Source of the DNA: CAZRHR01 sp964599915
Lineage (GTDB): Bacteria > Bacteroidota > Bacteroidia > CAIKAF01
NCBI GenBank assembly: GCA_964599915.1
Contig: CAZRHR010000016.1
Coordinates: forward strand, 1 to 41,647
DNA length: 41,647 nt
Direction: 5' to 3'
The notes beneath the pieces are model-generated. The model did not search any database. It was not told where the DNA came from and worked only from the letters and a program-made list of their open reading frames with translations. The position numbers and the translations under genes were made by a program. Positions 1 to 7,723 of this stretch are shown one piece after another (the stretch's first letter is position 1; every line of letters begins with the position of its first letter).

Positions 1-1270
1 TGGCAGATAATGACGCCGCTTTTTCCTCAAAACTACTTTGCCCTTCCTTTTGTTGGATAAATTCTTTGACCAGCCCATGCAGTGGTTTGAAAAAGTCTTG
101 ATGTGACAAGCTCAATTTCTCCCATTTCCTGTAAGTTTTTGCCGGTAAAAGGACGAGGCTATCCCGCATCAAAACGGCAGGAAACGGCAACGAAAACGCT
201 TTAAAAAGAAGGGGATACTGCAGCCAATAATGGACTTCGGCCGGACCGCCCAAATAGGCCAGATTGGGTAATACCATTTCTTGATAAAGCGGGCGGGTAA
301 TCACATTGGTACTAAACCGCTCAGGATGTGTTTCCCATGCAGCGACCAAGGATTCTTGGTTAGAAAAAACCAAGTCCGTATCTACAACTGTCCATTGTTT
401 TTGGTCATATACAATACGTTTTCTGCCTGATGTAGGATGGTGATAAAACAGATTGAGCGGCCTAGGTTGCACCTGAAGAGGATATCCATGTTGGGTCCAT
501 CGTTCACCCATGTCTTGAACGGGCTGATATGAGACTTGTTCCAACAATTCTTTTAGAAAAACAGGTTCTGCAAGCCGCTTTAAGGCAGGATCTTGCTGGT
601 CTATTACCAGCACACCTTCGTGGCCCATCCAAGCGTGAACCAGTTGCCTGGTAGCGGTGGCCAAATCCGGCGCGTCCTGATAGATTTGAATCAGTTGCTT
701 GATGGCAGGCAAATCCTCTACCTTTTGCTCTTTGGCCCAGGTTGCCAAGGCTATTGCAGCGGAAGAAGGCTTCATGGAGCCTGTGGCAAAACCGGGAGTT
801 TCGGTAGCCCAAGCCAACTTTTCACCCGAAACAAAACAATGGTTGATTTCCTCAAAATCGTGGTCTTCGGAATTCATCCAATAGACAGGAATCACATCGA
901 TGTCCGGGTATTCCGACTTGAGCCAATGGGCCCAGCGAATGGCAGAGGCAATTTTATATAAGAAGTACAACGGACCGGTGGCGAACGCGAGTTGATGACC
1001 CGTAGTAACCGTGAAGGCATTGGGGGCTTGTAAACGTGTCAAAAGCGGTTCCACGTCTTTCATTAAAACGGGGCCATATTGGCGACGTATAATTTCGGCC
1101 AGCTTTTGGCGCGTTTCAAGGGAAAAATCAGCCCTGGCAGCTATTTTATCCTTCCATTGAACATGAGGAGAAAAGGGCAATTCAGCGGGCAAGGTCCCTG
1201 CATAATAATCCCGAAAAACGGTACTTCCCAGCCCGACTTCCTGAAAACTGATACCGTTTAACTTCTGCAT
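1..1270 (-). CDS. bshC: Putative cysteine ligase BshC (bacillithiol biosynthesis), 3' part missing
   Basis: BshC is thought to add cysteine to glucosaminyl-malate in the last step of bacillithiol synthesis, in the cytoplasm. Translating the minus strand from the ATG at 1270 gives an uninterrupted frame of about 423 codons to the window edge. It starts MQKLNGISFQEV and carries family-typical stretches: VTTGHQLAFATGPLYFLYKI near residues 88-107, VYWMNSEDHDFEEI near 129-142, and later NVITRPLYQEMVLPNLAYLG followed by GPAEVHYWLQYPL. Family members are about 530 residues, so roughly the last 110, including most of the C-terminal coiled coil, lie outside the window. It follows rimO by 68 bp on the same strand and may be read from the same transcript. 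The recognition is from motifs, so the family is confident; the biochemical role rests on family knowledge. Confidence 0.9.
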   Translation of the reverse strand, partial: MQKLNGISFQEVGLGSTVFRDYYAGTLPAELPFSPHVQWKDKIAARADFSLETRQKLAEIIRRQYGPVLMKDVEPLLTRLQAPNAFTVTTGHQLAFATGPLYFLYKIASAIRWAHWLKSEYPDIDVIPVYWMNSEDHDFEEINHCFVSGEKLAWATETPGFATGSMKPSSAAIALATWAKEQKVEDLPAIKQLIQIYQDAPDLATATRQLVHAWMGHEGVLVIDQQDPALKRLAEPVFLKELLEQVSYQPVQDMGERWTQHGYPLQVQPRPLNLFYHHPTSGRKRIVYDQKQWTVVDTDLVFSNQESLVAAWETHPERFSTNVITRPLYQEMVLPNLAYLGGPAEVHYWLQYPLLFKAFSLPFPAVLMRDSLVLLPAKTYRKWEKLSLSHQDFFKPLHGLVKEFIQQKEGQSSFEEKAASLSA

Positions 1271-1338
1271 GGGGTGAAGATGGGAATTTATAAAAAAAGA
1301 AAACCCAAAAATCGATTAAAATCCGTTAAAGCTATGCC

Positions 1339-2652
1339 TTACTTCACCACCACACCATACAAATCGAAATCATCTGACCCGGTGATTTCCACTTCGCAAA
1401 ATTCACCAATGGTGCAAGGTCCATCGGCCTGTGGAATAAGGACTTCATTGTCCACTTCCGGAGAATCTGCGGCAGTGCGTCCCACATAATGGCCCGACTC
1501 CAACTTATCGATGAGCACCTTTTGAATGGTTCCCACCTTGGCTTCATTCAAAGCGGCTGAAATTCCTTGTTGTACCTCCATAATCGCAGCTGCACGGTCT
1601 TCCTTGACTTCTTGGGGTACATTATCCTCTAAGGCGTAGGCATGGGTATTTTCTTCGTGCGAATAGGTAAATACGCCCAGCCGGTCAAAGCGAATATCTT
1701 GGACAAACTGAAGCATTTCCTGAAAATCCGCCTCCATTTCGCCGGGATACCCGGTAATCAAGGTGGTTCTCAGCGTAATACCGGGAACTTTTTCCCTAAA
1801 GTTATGTAAAAGGCGGTACGTCTTTTCTTTGGTGGTACCCCTGCGCATCGATTTGAGCATGGGGTCTGAAATATGTTGGAGGGGAATGTCCAAATAAGAA
1901 CAGATGTTGGGCGTTTGGGCCATGACATCCAATACATCTTCAGGAAAACCGGCAGGAAAAGCATAATGCAGACGAATCCAACCTATGCCTTTTACTTGGG
2001 AAAGTGCTTGGAGTAGATCGGCCAACCGCCTTTTCCCATAAATATCCAATCCATAATAGGTGGAATCTTGGGCAATCACAATGAGTTCTTTCACTCCGGA
2101 AGCCGCCAAGGCTTCGGCTCTTGCGACCAAGGTTTCAATGGGCGTACTTACATGCTTTCCACGCATAAGGGGAATGGCACAAAAGGAGCACGGACGGTCA
2201 CAACCTTCAGAAATTTTGAAATACGCATAATGCGAAGGCGTGGTCAACAAACGCTCACCCACCAATTCTTTCTTATAATCAGCTTTGAGCGTTTTGAGCA
2301 GACGTGGCAAGTCTTTGGTGCCAAACCATGCATCCACTTCCGGAATTTCCAGGGCAAGTTCCTTTCCATACCTTTCGCTCAAGCAGCCCGTCACATACAC
2401 TTTCTGCAAGGTTCCCGCAGATTTTTCATCTACAAACCGCAAAATGGTATCAATGGATTCTTGCTTGGCATTGTCGATGAATCCGCAGGTATTGATGATC
2501 ACGGTGTCAAAGTCCGGTTGTTCGGATTCATGGGTGGTAGGAATGGCGTTGGCCTTCAGCTGTCCCATGAGCACTTCTGAATCATAAATATTTTTGGAAC
2601 AACCAAGGGTAACTACATTGACCCGTTTGGGAGATTGAGCTTTAGCTTTCAC
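1339..2652 (-). CDS. rimO: Ribosomal protein S12 methylthiotransferase RimO
   Basis: RimO is a radical-SAM enzyme that adds a methylthio group to the conserved aspartate of ribosomal protein S12. The 437-residue product has the full architecture: an N-terminal UPF0004 domain with cluster cysteines C18, C56 and C90, the radical-SAM motif CDRPCSFC (C151, C155, C158), and a C-terminal TRAM-like segment. The opening NVVTLGCSKNIYDSEVLMGQ is typical of Bacteroidota RimO. The start codon is GTG at 2652-2650 and overlaps the ftsY stop by four bases (GTGA), so translation is probably coupled to ftsY. No better ATG lies nearby without losing the N-terminal strand before C18. Confidence 0.96.
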   Translation of the reverse strand: MKAKAQSPKRVNVVTLGCSKNIYDSEVLMGQLKANAIPTTHESEQPDFDTVIINTCGFIDNAKQESIDTILRFVDEKSAGTLQKVYVTGCLSERYGKELALEIPEVDAWFGTKDLPRLLKTLKADYKKELVGERLLTTPSHYAYFKISEGCDRPCSFCAIPLMRGKHVSTPIETLVARAEALAASGVKELIVIAQDSTYYGLDIYGKRRLADLLQALSQVKGIGWIRLHYAFPAGFPEDVLDVMAQTPNICSYLDIPLQHISDPMLKSMRRGTTKEKTYRLLHNFREKVPGITLRTTLITGYPGEMEADFQEMLQFVQDIRFDRLGVFTYSHEENTHAYALEDNVPQEVKEDRAAAIMEVQQGISAALNEAKVGTIQKVLIDKLESGHYVGRTAADSPEVDNEVLIPQADGPCTIGEFCEVEITGSDDFDLYGVVVK

Positions 2653-3611
2653 AAGGAATGGGATTGAAACAAGGCATCAACAAAAGCATGTCGATCAAAA
2701 ATTTGTAGGTCTTCCATTTTCTCACCTACACCGATGTATAATACGGGAACTTGAAGTTGATCAGAAATACCAATAACCACGCCACCTTTGGCGGTGCCAT
2801 CGAGTTTGGTAATGGCTAGCCCGTTGACTTGGGTCACTTGGGTAAATTGTTTGGCTTGTTCAAAGGCGTTTTGCCCTGTTGAACCATCCAAAACCAGGAG
2901 TACCATGTGGGGTGCCTCCGGAACTACTTTATCCATTACCCTGCGAATTTTCGCCAATTCATTCATCAGGTTGGCTTTATTATGCAGCCTTCCTGCGGTA
3001 TCGATAAGGACGATTTCTGATTTTCTGGCTACCGCAGCATTAAGTGTATCAAAAGCTACGGAGGCAGGGTCAGCCCCCATGCCCTTTTCCACAATGGGAA
3101 CACCGGTGCGCTCGGCCCAAATTTTCAGCTGATCTACGGCAGCGGCCCTAAATGTGTCGGCTGCCCCAAGGAGGACCTGATGGCCGGCTTTTTTAAAATT
3201 CCAGGCGAGTTTTCCGATGGTAGTGGTTTTTCCTACCCCATTTACGCCAACCACCATAATGACAAAAGGCTTGGTATCTCCGGGAATGCCTTCTGCGGAG
3301 GTTTTGGCGGCAGGATTTTCCAGTAACAAGGTCGCAATTTCTTCACGTAAAAGAGACTGAAGTTCGGCGGTACCTAAAAACTTATCACGCTCTACCCTGG
3401 CTTGAATGCGAGCAATAATTTTCAGGGTGGTTTCTACGCCTACATCGCTAGAAATGAGAATCTCTTCTAATTGGTCCAGTACCTCATCATCGACCTTGCT
3501 TTTACCGGCAATCACACGCTTGATTTTATCAAACAGTGACACCCGCGTTTTCTCAAGGCCCTGATCGAGGGCTTGTTTTTTGTCCTTACCGAATAATCCG
3601 AAAAAAGCCAT
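2649..3611 (-). CDS. ftsY: Signal recognition particle receptor FtsY
   Basis: FtsY is the membrane-associated GTPase that receives SRP-ribosome complexes for co-translational insertion. The 320-residue product has the short N-terminal region usual in Bacteroidota (no long acidic A domain), an NG domain with P-loop GVNGVGKTT at residues 122-130, the insertion-box motif AADTFRAAAVDQL near 150-162, DTAGR at 204-208 and the guanine-specificity motif TKLD at 268-271. It lies between DUF4295 (64 bp upstream) and rimO (4-bp overlap), the gene order common in this phylum. The ATG at 3611 fits the usual start, with an amphipathic MAFFGLFGKDKK N-terminus. Confidence 0.97.
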   Translation of the reverse strand: MAFFGLFGKDKKQALDQGLEKTRVSLFDKIKRVIAGKSKVDDEVLDQLEEILISSDVGVETTLKIIARIQARVERDKFLGTAELQSLLREEIATLLLENPAAKTSAEGIPGDTKPFVIMVVGVNGVGKTTTIGKLAWNFKKAGHQVLLGAADTFRAAAVDQLKIWAERTGVPIVEKGMGADPASVAFDTLNAAVARKSEIVLIDTAGRLHNKANLMNELAKIRRVMDKVVPEAPHMVLLVLDGSTGQNAFEQAKQFTQVTQVNGLAITKLDGTAKGGVVIGISDQLQVPVLYIGVGEKMEDLQIFDRHAFVDALFQSHSL

Positions 3612-3620
3612 AGGATGTAA

Positions 3621-3651
3621 ACAAAAAAAGCCTTTCCCGAAAGAAAAGCTT
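3621..3651 (-). terminator. Possible weak attenuator between DUF4295 and ftsY
   Basis: On the minus strand AAGC pairs with GCTT around an inner CTTT/AAAG stem and a CGGG loop, followed by seven T residues. A four-base bulge makes the stem weak, so it may only reduce read-through from the ribosomal-protein genes into ftsY. Confidence 0.3.
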
Positions 3652-3675
3652 ATCAGTTAAGCGTTTAAATCATGA

Positions 3676-3828
3676 TTACTTTGCAAGAAAGTCTTTCACG
3701 ATATCTTTATGAACAATTTCCTCACGGAACTGGTAAGAACCTGATTTAGGAGATTTTACCATCTTAATGACTTTGGTAAAATCTTTACCTTGTCCTGTAC
3801 GAAGCGTTGCTACGGTTTTCTTTGCCAT
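3676..3828 (-). CDS. DUF4295 family small basic protein
   Basis: A 50-residue ORF on the minus strand, from the ATG at 3828 to TAA at 3678-3676, reads MAKKTVATLRTGQGKDFTKV and ends in VHKDIVKDFLAK. This is the small DUF4295 protein found directly after rpmG in many Bacteroidota. The basic composition and its place beside L33 suggest a ribosome-associated role, but no function is established to my knowledge. It starts 10 bp after the rpmG stop and almost certainly shares its promoter at 4042-4071. The assignment rests on sequence pattern and synteny. Confidence 0.88.
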   Translation of the reverse strand: MAKKTVATLRTGQGKDFTKVIKMVKSPKSGSYQFREEIVHKDIVKDFLAK

Positions 3829-3838
3829 GACGCGCTAA

Positions 3839-4021
3839 TTATTTAATTTCTTTGTGAACAGTGTGGCGGCGGAGAATCGGATTGTATTTCTTCATTTCCA
3901 ACCGATCGGGGGTGTTTTTCCGATTCTTAGTAGTGATGTAACGGGATGTTCCCGGCATGCCACTGTTTTTATGTTCTGTACATTCCAGAATGCACTGGAT
4001 ACGGTTTCCTTTTTTTGCCAT
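3839..4021 (-). CDS. rpmG: 50S ribosomal protein L33
   Basis: A 60-residue basic protein starting MAKKGNRIQCILECTEHKNS and containing SRYITTKNRKNTPDRLEMKK, the conserved body of L33. It has a single pair-like CILEC at the N-terminus and not the full four-cysteine zinc ribbon, the form common in Bacteroidota. It is the first gene of the rpmG-DUF4295-ftsY-rimO run and has its own promoter. rpmB (L28), which often sits immediately upstream in this phylum, is absent here: the next gene upstream is an unrelated cupredoxin. Confidence 0.96.
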   Translation of the reverse strand: MAKKGNRIQCILECTEHKNSGMPGTSRYITTKNRKNTPDRLEMKKYNPILRRHTVHKEIK

Positions 4022-4041
4022 CTCCCTAAATTTTAGGACTG

Positions 4042-4071
4042 CAAATGTAGCGTTTTAAGTTCAAAAACCAA
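4042..4071 (-). promoter_or_regulatory. Bacteroidota-type promoter of rpmG
   Basis: On the minus strand a -7 element TACATTTG (4049-4042) is preceded after 19 nt by TTG (4071-4069), matching the TTG-N19/20-TAnnTTTG layout. It ends 20 nt before the rpmG ATG, implying a leader of about 15 nt. Confidence 0.72.
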
Positions 4072-4096
4072 ACTGAAGGAGGTTTTTTTCCTTTTT

Positions 4097-4687
4097 TTAT
4101 TCCGGCAACCACACCCAGGTTTTTTCAGCTGGATTTTTACCTTGGACAAGTACCACAGAAAGTCCCTTAGGATTAAGTGCTAATGTGCCATTTTCGGGCC
4201 AATTTCCTTGATCCAGCACCCGTCCTTGAAGGTCCAATCGCAGGTAGTTCCGCGGCGTAAAATTTTCCCCAGAAATCACCCAACGTTCTTGTTGCAACTG
4301 TAAAAGCAGGTGTGGTTTTTCTTCTGCGATATCAGGTTGGTTCAAGGCCGGCTTTACCACGACCCTGCCCTTCATACCCATACCCGCATGTGGCGTACAT
4401 ACGTAATAAAAAGTGTCCACCGACGCCGGTACCCAAATGCCACCGCCAAAACCTACGGCAAAACCGCCATTGGACGCGTTGCCATTGTTATTCCATGTGG
4501 TTTGCGAGACTTCCTTAGCGTCATGACTCGGCGATAGCTGGAATGAAACGGTATCTCCCAATTGGACTTCCAGATAGTCCGGCGTAAAATCAAAACCAGC
4601 GTTTGATATTACATGCGTGGTAGATTGGGCATGAAACCCGAAACTTAGCGCCAAAGCGCCAAAAAGTACAAATGATTTTCTCATCAT
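4097..4687 (-). CDS. Secreted plastocyanin-like cupredoxin
   Basis: The 196-residue product begins with a signal peptide (MMRKSFVLFGALALSFGFHA, cleavage probably near AQS). A plastocyanin/azurin-type domain covers about residues 25-112. Candidate type-1 copper ligands are visible: the His of SPSHDAKEV in the first half, then Cys, His and Met in YVCTPHAGMGMKG. After residue 120 a short beta-rich tail (LRLDLQGRVLDQGNWPENG) resembles a degenerate type-A sorting or anchoring domain, though I would not call it a T9SS signal with confidence. The start overlaps the end of the upstream lipoprotein gene to within one base, so the two are surely one transcript. Probable role: periplasmic or surface electron transfer or copper binding. 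Confidence 0.82.
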   Translation of the reverse strand: MMRKSFVLFGALALSFGFHAQSTTHVISNAGFDFTPDYLEVQLGDTVSFQLSPSHDAKEVSQTTWNNNGNASNGGFAVGFGGGIWVPASVDTFYYVCTPHAGMGMKGRVVVKPALNQPDIAEEKPHLLLQLQQERWVISGENFTPRNYLRLDLQGRVLDQGNWPENGTLALNPKGLSVVLVQGKNPAEKTWVWLPE

Positions 4688-4688
4688 A

Positions 4689-5579
4689 TTAAGGTATTAC
4701 AACGGGAATAAGGCCTCTTACGCCCATATCTACAACCGTATCTCCGGCCAAAGGTTCATAAAAATTATTGTTTCCGGATTCTTTCCATTCAAAAGAACGG
4801 TTGATGGAAACACGTAAATCAATAACGATGTCTTGGGTGGGTTGGGATGGAATCACCAAATTTTGGTTAAACGCTCCGGTCACCACACAGGAGCCTTGCG
4901 GAATGGGTGAGGAAGCAAACAATGGATTGGGCACCGTAGTGGCGCCTTCCGGAGCCAACCCAGATTGCACAATGGGTGCCACACCCGGATAAGTAATTTC
5001 AAACGCCCAAAAACCTTGTCTGCGATTTCCATTGACCGCCAAAGATTGGGTTTTGATATTGGTAGAAGTAATGTATTGTTGATACCCAATAAAAGAAGCT
5101 ACGGTAGCCGTTCCGTCCCAGTTGGTATTCAGTTGTGGGATAAAAACCCGTAGTTGAATATCATAATTTTGATACGCCAAACTCACCCGAATCCAAGTAT
5201 ATTCCCCCGGCGCAATATTTTTAAGCGGAATACGCATAAAATCGACCCCGGAGCTTGTAAAAGGAAGCTGAGCAAAATCAATGGCTTCAGCACCACCGGC
5301 CGATGTCGAAGGGCTTTGATAAATCACCTCGCCGGTTCCCAAGGGCGTAAAAGCCGAAGGGGCTAATTCGATGTAATGCAAAGCAATTTGATTGAACTTT
5401 GGATGTTGGGCACGATGATTGGCCGGAAGGCTGGCCGGCTGCCCAATGTTATTTAACCGAACTTGGGTGGAATCTAGCGTAAACCGAAACACCAAACTGG
5501 GTTCCGAAGCCTCATCTTTTGCACAGGATGAAAAACAAAAAATGCCACAAAAACCAAGAATTGTAAGTACATTTCTCAT
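4689..5579 (-). CDS. Putative lipoprotein of unknown function, partner of the cupredoxin
   Basis: The 296-residue product has an N-terminal hydrophobic segment ending in a lipobox-like FSSC (residues 15-18), so it is probably a lipoprotein. I do not recognise a named family with confidence. The body is beta-rich, with phrases such as IALHYIELAPSAF, IPLKNIAPGEYTWIRVSLAY and GTATVASFIGYQQY. The layout (beta sandwich, then a xIxPGxYTxI segment) is loosely reminiscent of the MbnP-like copper-associated lipoproteins, but I see no decisive residue. The start was moved to the ATG at 5579; the longer frame begins with TTG at 5588 and adds nothing useful. It is followed directly by the cupredoxin gene, which suggests a joint role at the envelope. 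Confidence 0.7.
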   Translation of the reverse strand: MRNVLTILGFCGIFCFSSCAKDEASEPSLVFRFTLDSTQVRLNNIGQPASLPANHRAQHPKFNQIALHYIELAPSAFTPLGTGEVIYQSPSTSAGGAEAIDFAQLPFTSSGVDFMRIPLKNIAPGEYTWIRVSLAYQNYDIQLRVFIPQLNTNWDGTATVASFIGYQQYITSTNIKTQSLAVNGNRRQGFWAFEITYPGVAPIVQSGLAPEGATTVPNPLFASSPIPQGSCVVTGAFNQNLVIPSQPTQDIVIDLRVSINRSFEWKESGNNNFYEPLAGDTVVDMGVRGLIPVVIP

Positions 5580-5625
5580 AATAAACAAAATGGTTGTAAA
5601 ACGGATTGAAAGATAAGGCAGTTTT

Positions 5626-7662
5626 ATGAAATTTTCTTGCTGGTGGCTGGCTTTTTTAATGTGGCAAATTTTAGGTGCGGTGAAGGCCTCAAATCCCCTT
5701 ACGTGTCAGATTCGTAGAGATGCTTGGGGCATTCCACATGTTTTTGCAGCATCCGAGGCCGAAGCGGCCATGGGATTAGCGTATGCCCATGCCCAAGACG
5801 ATTTTCTCACGCTACAAAAAACCTTGCTTCCCACCCGTGCCCTGGCGGGTTCCGTCCAAGGAAAAGAAGGTGCTTTATTGGACTTTTTCACTTTATTTTT
5901 TGGATTAAGAGATACGGTAGAGGCTAAATTTCCAACAGCCATTCCCCCCGAATTTCTAGACGTATTACGGGGCTATACGGCCGGATTAAATGCTTTTGCC
6001 AAAGACCACCCGAATGAAATCCTTCATCCAGCCTTATTTCCCGTCCAACCTGTAGATGTGCTTACAGGCTATAGTTTGGCTTTCCATCTATTTTCCGGTG
6101 CCGCAGGCGCGTTGGGTCGTGCCGCCATGGATCAATGGCCACCGCTGCCTTCCGGCTCCAATGCGTTTGCTTTGGGAAAAAATGTAACTACCGATGGGAG
6201 CGTGATGCTGCTGGCCAATCCGCACAATGCCTATGAAGGGCTTTTTTCTTGGTACGAAGCGGCCATACATGTAGCGGGAAAACCTATGCGATATGGCGCA
6301 ACTTTCCCTGGCGGGGTCAGTTTATTCATGGGATGTAGTGCCCATTTGGCATGGACCCACACCTTCAATTTTCATGATTTTTCAGATGCCTTCCTCATTC
6401 CGGAGGCTTTTTTCCAACGCTACAGCCAACAGATGCAAATAAAAAAAATTGCGGTCAAGGTTAAAGTGAAAGGTATGGTTTTCACCCTCTCCAAAAAAGT
6501 GGCAAAAACCCCTTGGGGACCAGCTATTCTCGGGAAAAAGCATGGTTATGTGATTCGGTCTGCCGCCGAGGGAGAGATTAGAGGGGCCGAACAATGGTGG
6601 CGCATGGGCATGGCCAACAACTGGCAAGAGTTTGAACAGGCTTTGCGACTGGACGCCCTCCCCCTACTCAATTTGATTTATGCCGACGCCGAGGGTGGAT
6701 TGGCCTATTACTCGCTTGGCCATTTCCCACAACGCACGCGGCCCAATACCCAAGATCCGCAAACACTTACCGACGGACAACCTGTTTGGCAAGGATGGGT
6801 GCCTTTTGACCAAAGACCACATTTCTATTATCCCGAAGGCGGATTTCTTTTCAATGTAAACAACACACCATTGAACCATCGCTGGCCCGAATCCCCCCTA
6901 CCCGCCTCTACTTTCCAACATATTTCAGGATTTCAAACCATAGAAACCAACCGAAGTGCCCGACTTGCAGAGCTTTTACCCGAAAAAACAGCCTGGTCGC
7001 GGGAAGATCTGCTGGCCTTGAAATTCGACCAAACCTATCCACAGTCTGGACCTATCCGGTCACGGGCCAACCAACTAATGCAGTTCGTTCCTCCCCATGA
7101 AGCAATGAACCAAAGGACCTTCAAACTTTTGCAAGATTGGAATGGGAAAACCGATACAAGCAACATCGGCGCAGCACATTTTCTGCTTTTTATGCACTTT
7201 TTAGCTGATGAAATGAAGTGCAGTTTGGATGAAATGTTTGTCTATGATTTTCTGCCACCCCTTCAAATCCAGCATAAAACCTTGCGAAAAGTAACCCGAT
7301 ACTTGCTCCGGCATTTTGGGACAGTAGATGTTCCCTTAGGCACTATGCAAAGAATGCAACGAGGAACATTTGATGCGCCTATGAGCGGATTAAAAGAAAC
7401 GTTGGCAGAGGTAGAATCGGCACCTGAAAAAAATGGCATTTGGCGAGCCAACGGCGGAGATTCATTTATGATGTTGGTGCAATTCGGGGCAGATGGAAAG
7501 TTAAAGGCGTGGGCCATGCAACCCTTCGGTGCCTCCAAACGACCTAACCACCCTCATGCTGCTGACCAATTACCTCTGTTTTATCAAAAAAAATGGCGCG
7601 ACATTCAAGTGCAGCCTCCGTTTCATTTTGTCTCGGATACCGTGATTCAGGTGAACAACTAA
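5626..7662 (+). CDS. Penicillin acylase family (Ntn-hydrolase) amidase
   Basis: The 678-residue protein carries a signal peptide (to about VKAS, residue 22) and the precursor organisation of the penicillin/AHL acylase family. The short alpha segment contains RDAWGIPHVFAAS and AMGLAYAHAQDD, characteristic of this family. The predicted autocleavage site and nucleophile are Gly177-Ser178 in LPSGSNAFALG. The beta-chain landmarks ANPHNAYEG and WTHTFNFHDFSDAF follow. Such enzymes cleave amide bonds of beta-lactams, acyl-homoserine lactones or other N-acyl compounds in the periplasm; the substrate cannot be read from sequence. It is divergent from the lipoprotein gene, with only 46 bp between the starts. 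Confidence 0.9.
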   Translation: MKFSCWWLAFLMWQILGAVKASNPLTCQIRRDAWGIPHVFAASEAEAAMGLAYAHAQDDFLTLQKTLLPTRALAGSVQGKEGALLDFFTLFFGLRDTVEAKFPTAIPPEFLDVLRGYTAGLNAFAKDHPNEILHPALFPVQPVDVLTGYSLAFHLFSGAAGALGRAAMDQWPPLPSGSNAFALGKNVTTDGSVMLLANPHNAYEGLFSWYEAAIHVAGKPMRYGATFPGGVSLFMGCSAHLAWTHTFNFHDFSDAFLIPEAFFQRYSQQMQIKKIAVKVKVKGMVFTLSKKVAKTPWGPAILGKKHGYVIRSAAEGEIRGAEQWWRMGMANNWQEFEQALRLDALPLLNLIYADAEGGLAYYSLGHFPQRTRPNTQDPQTLTDGQPVWQGWVPFDQRPHFYYPEGGFLFNVNNTPLNHRWPESPLPASTFQHISGFQTIETNRSARLAELLPEKTAWSREDLLALKFDQTYPQSGPIRSRANQLMQFVPPHEAMNQRTFKLLQDWNGKTDTSNIGAAHFLLFMHFLADEMKCSLDEMFVYDFLPPLQIQHKTLRKVTRYLLRHFGTVDVPLGTMQRMQRGTFDAPMSGLKETLAEVESAPEKNGIWRANGGDSFMMLVQFGADGKLKAWAMQPFGASKRPNHPHAADQLPLFYQKKWRDIQVQPPFHFVSDTVIQVNN

Positions 7663-7723
7663 AGTCAATTCACCTCCTAGCCTTTCAAAAAAAGGAGTGT
7701 GCTTCGCTAAATATTTTGGTCCA

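Noticed and set aside
4689..5579. Firm assignment of the lipoprotein to the MbnP family
   Set aside because: The resemblance is only in general layout; I saw no defining residues.
7673..7700. Terminator between the acylase and BNR genes
   Set aside because: A CTCCT/AGGAG pairing exists, but the loop is long and there is no convincing T run.
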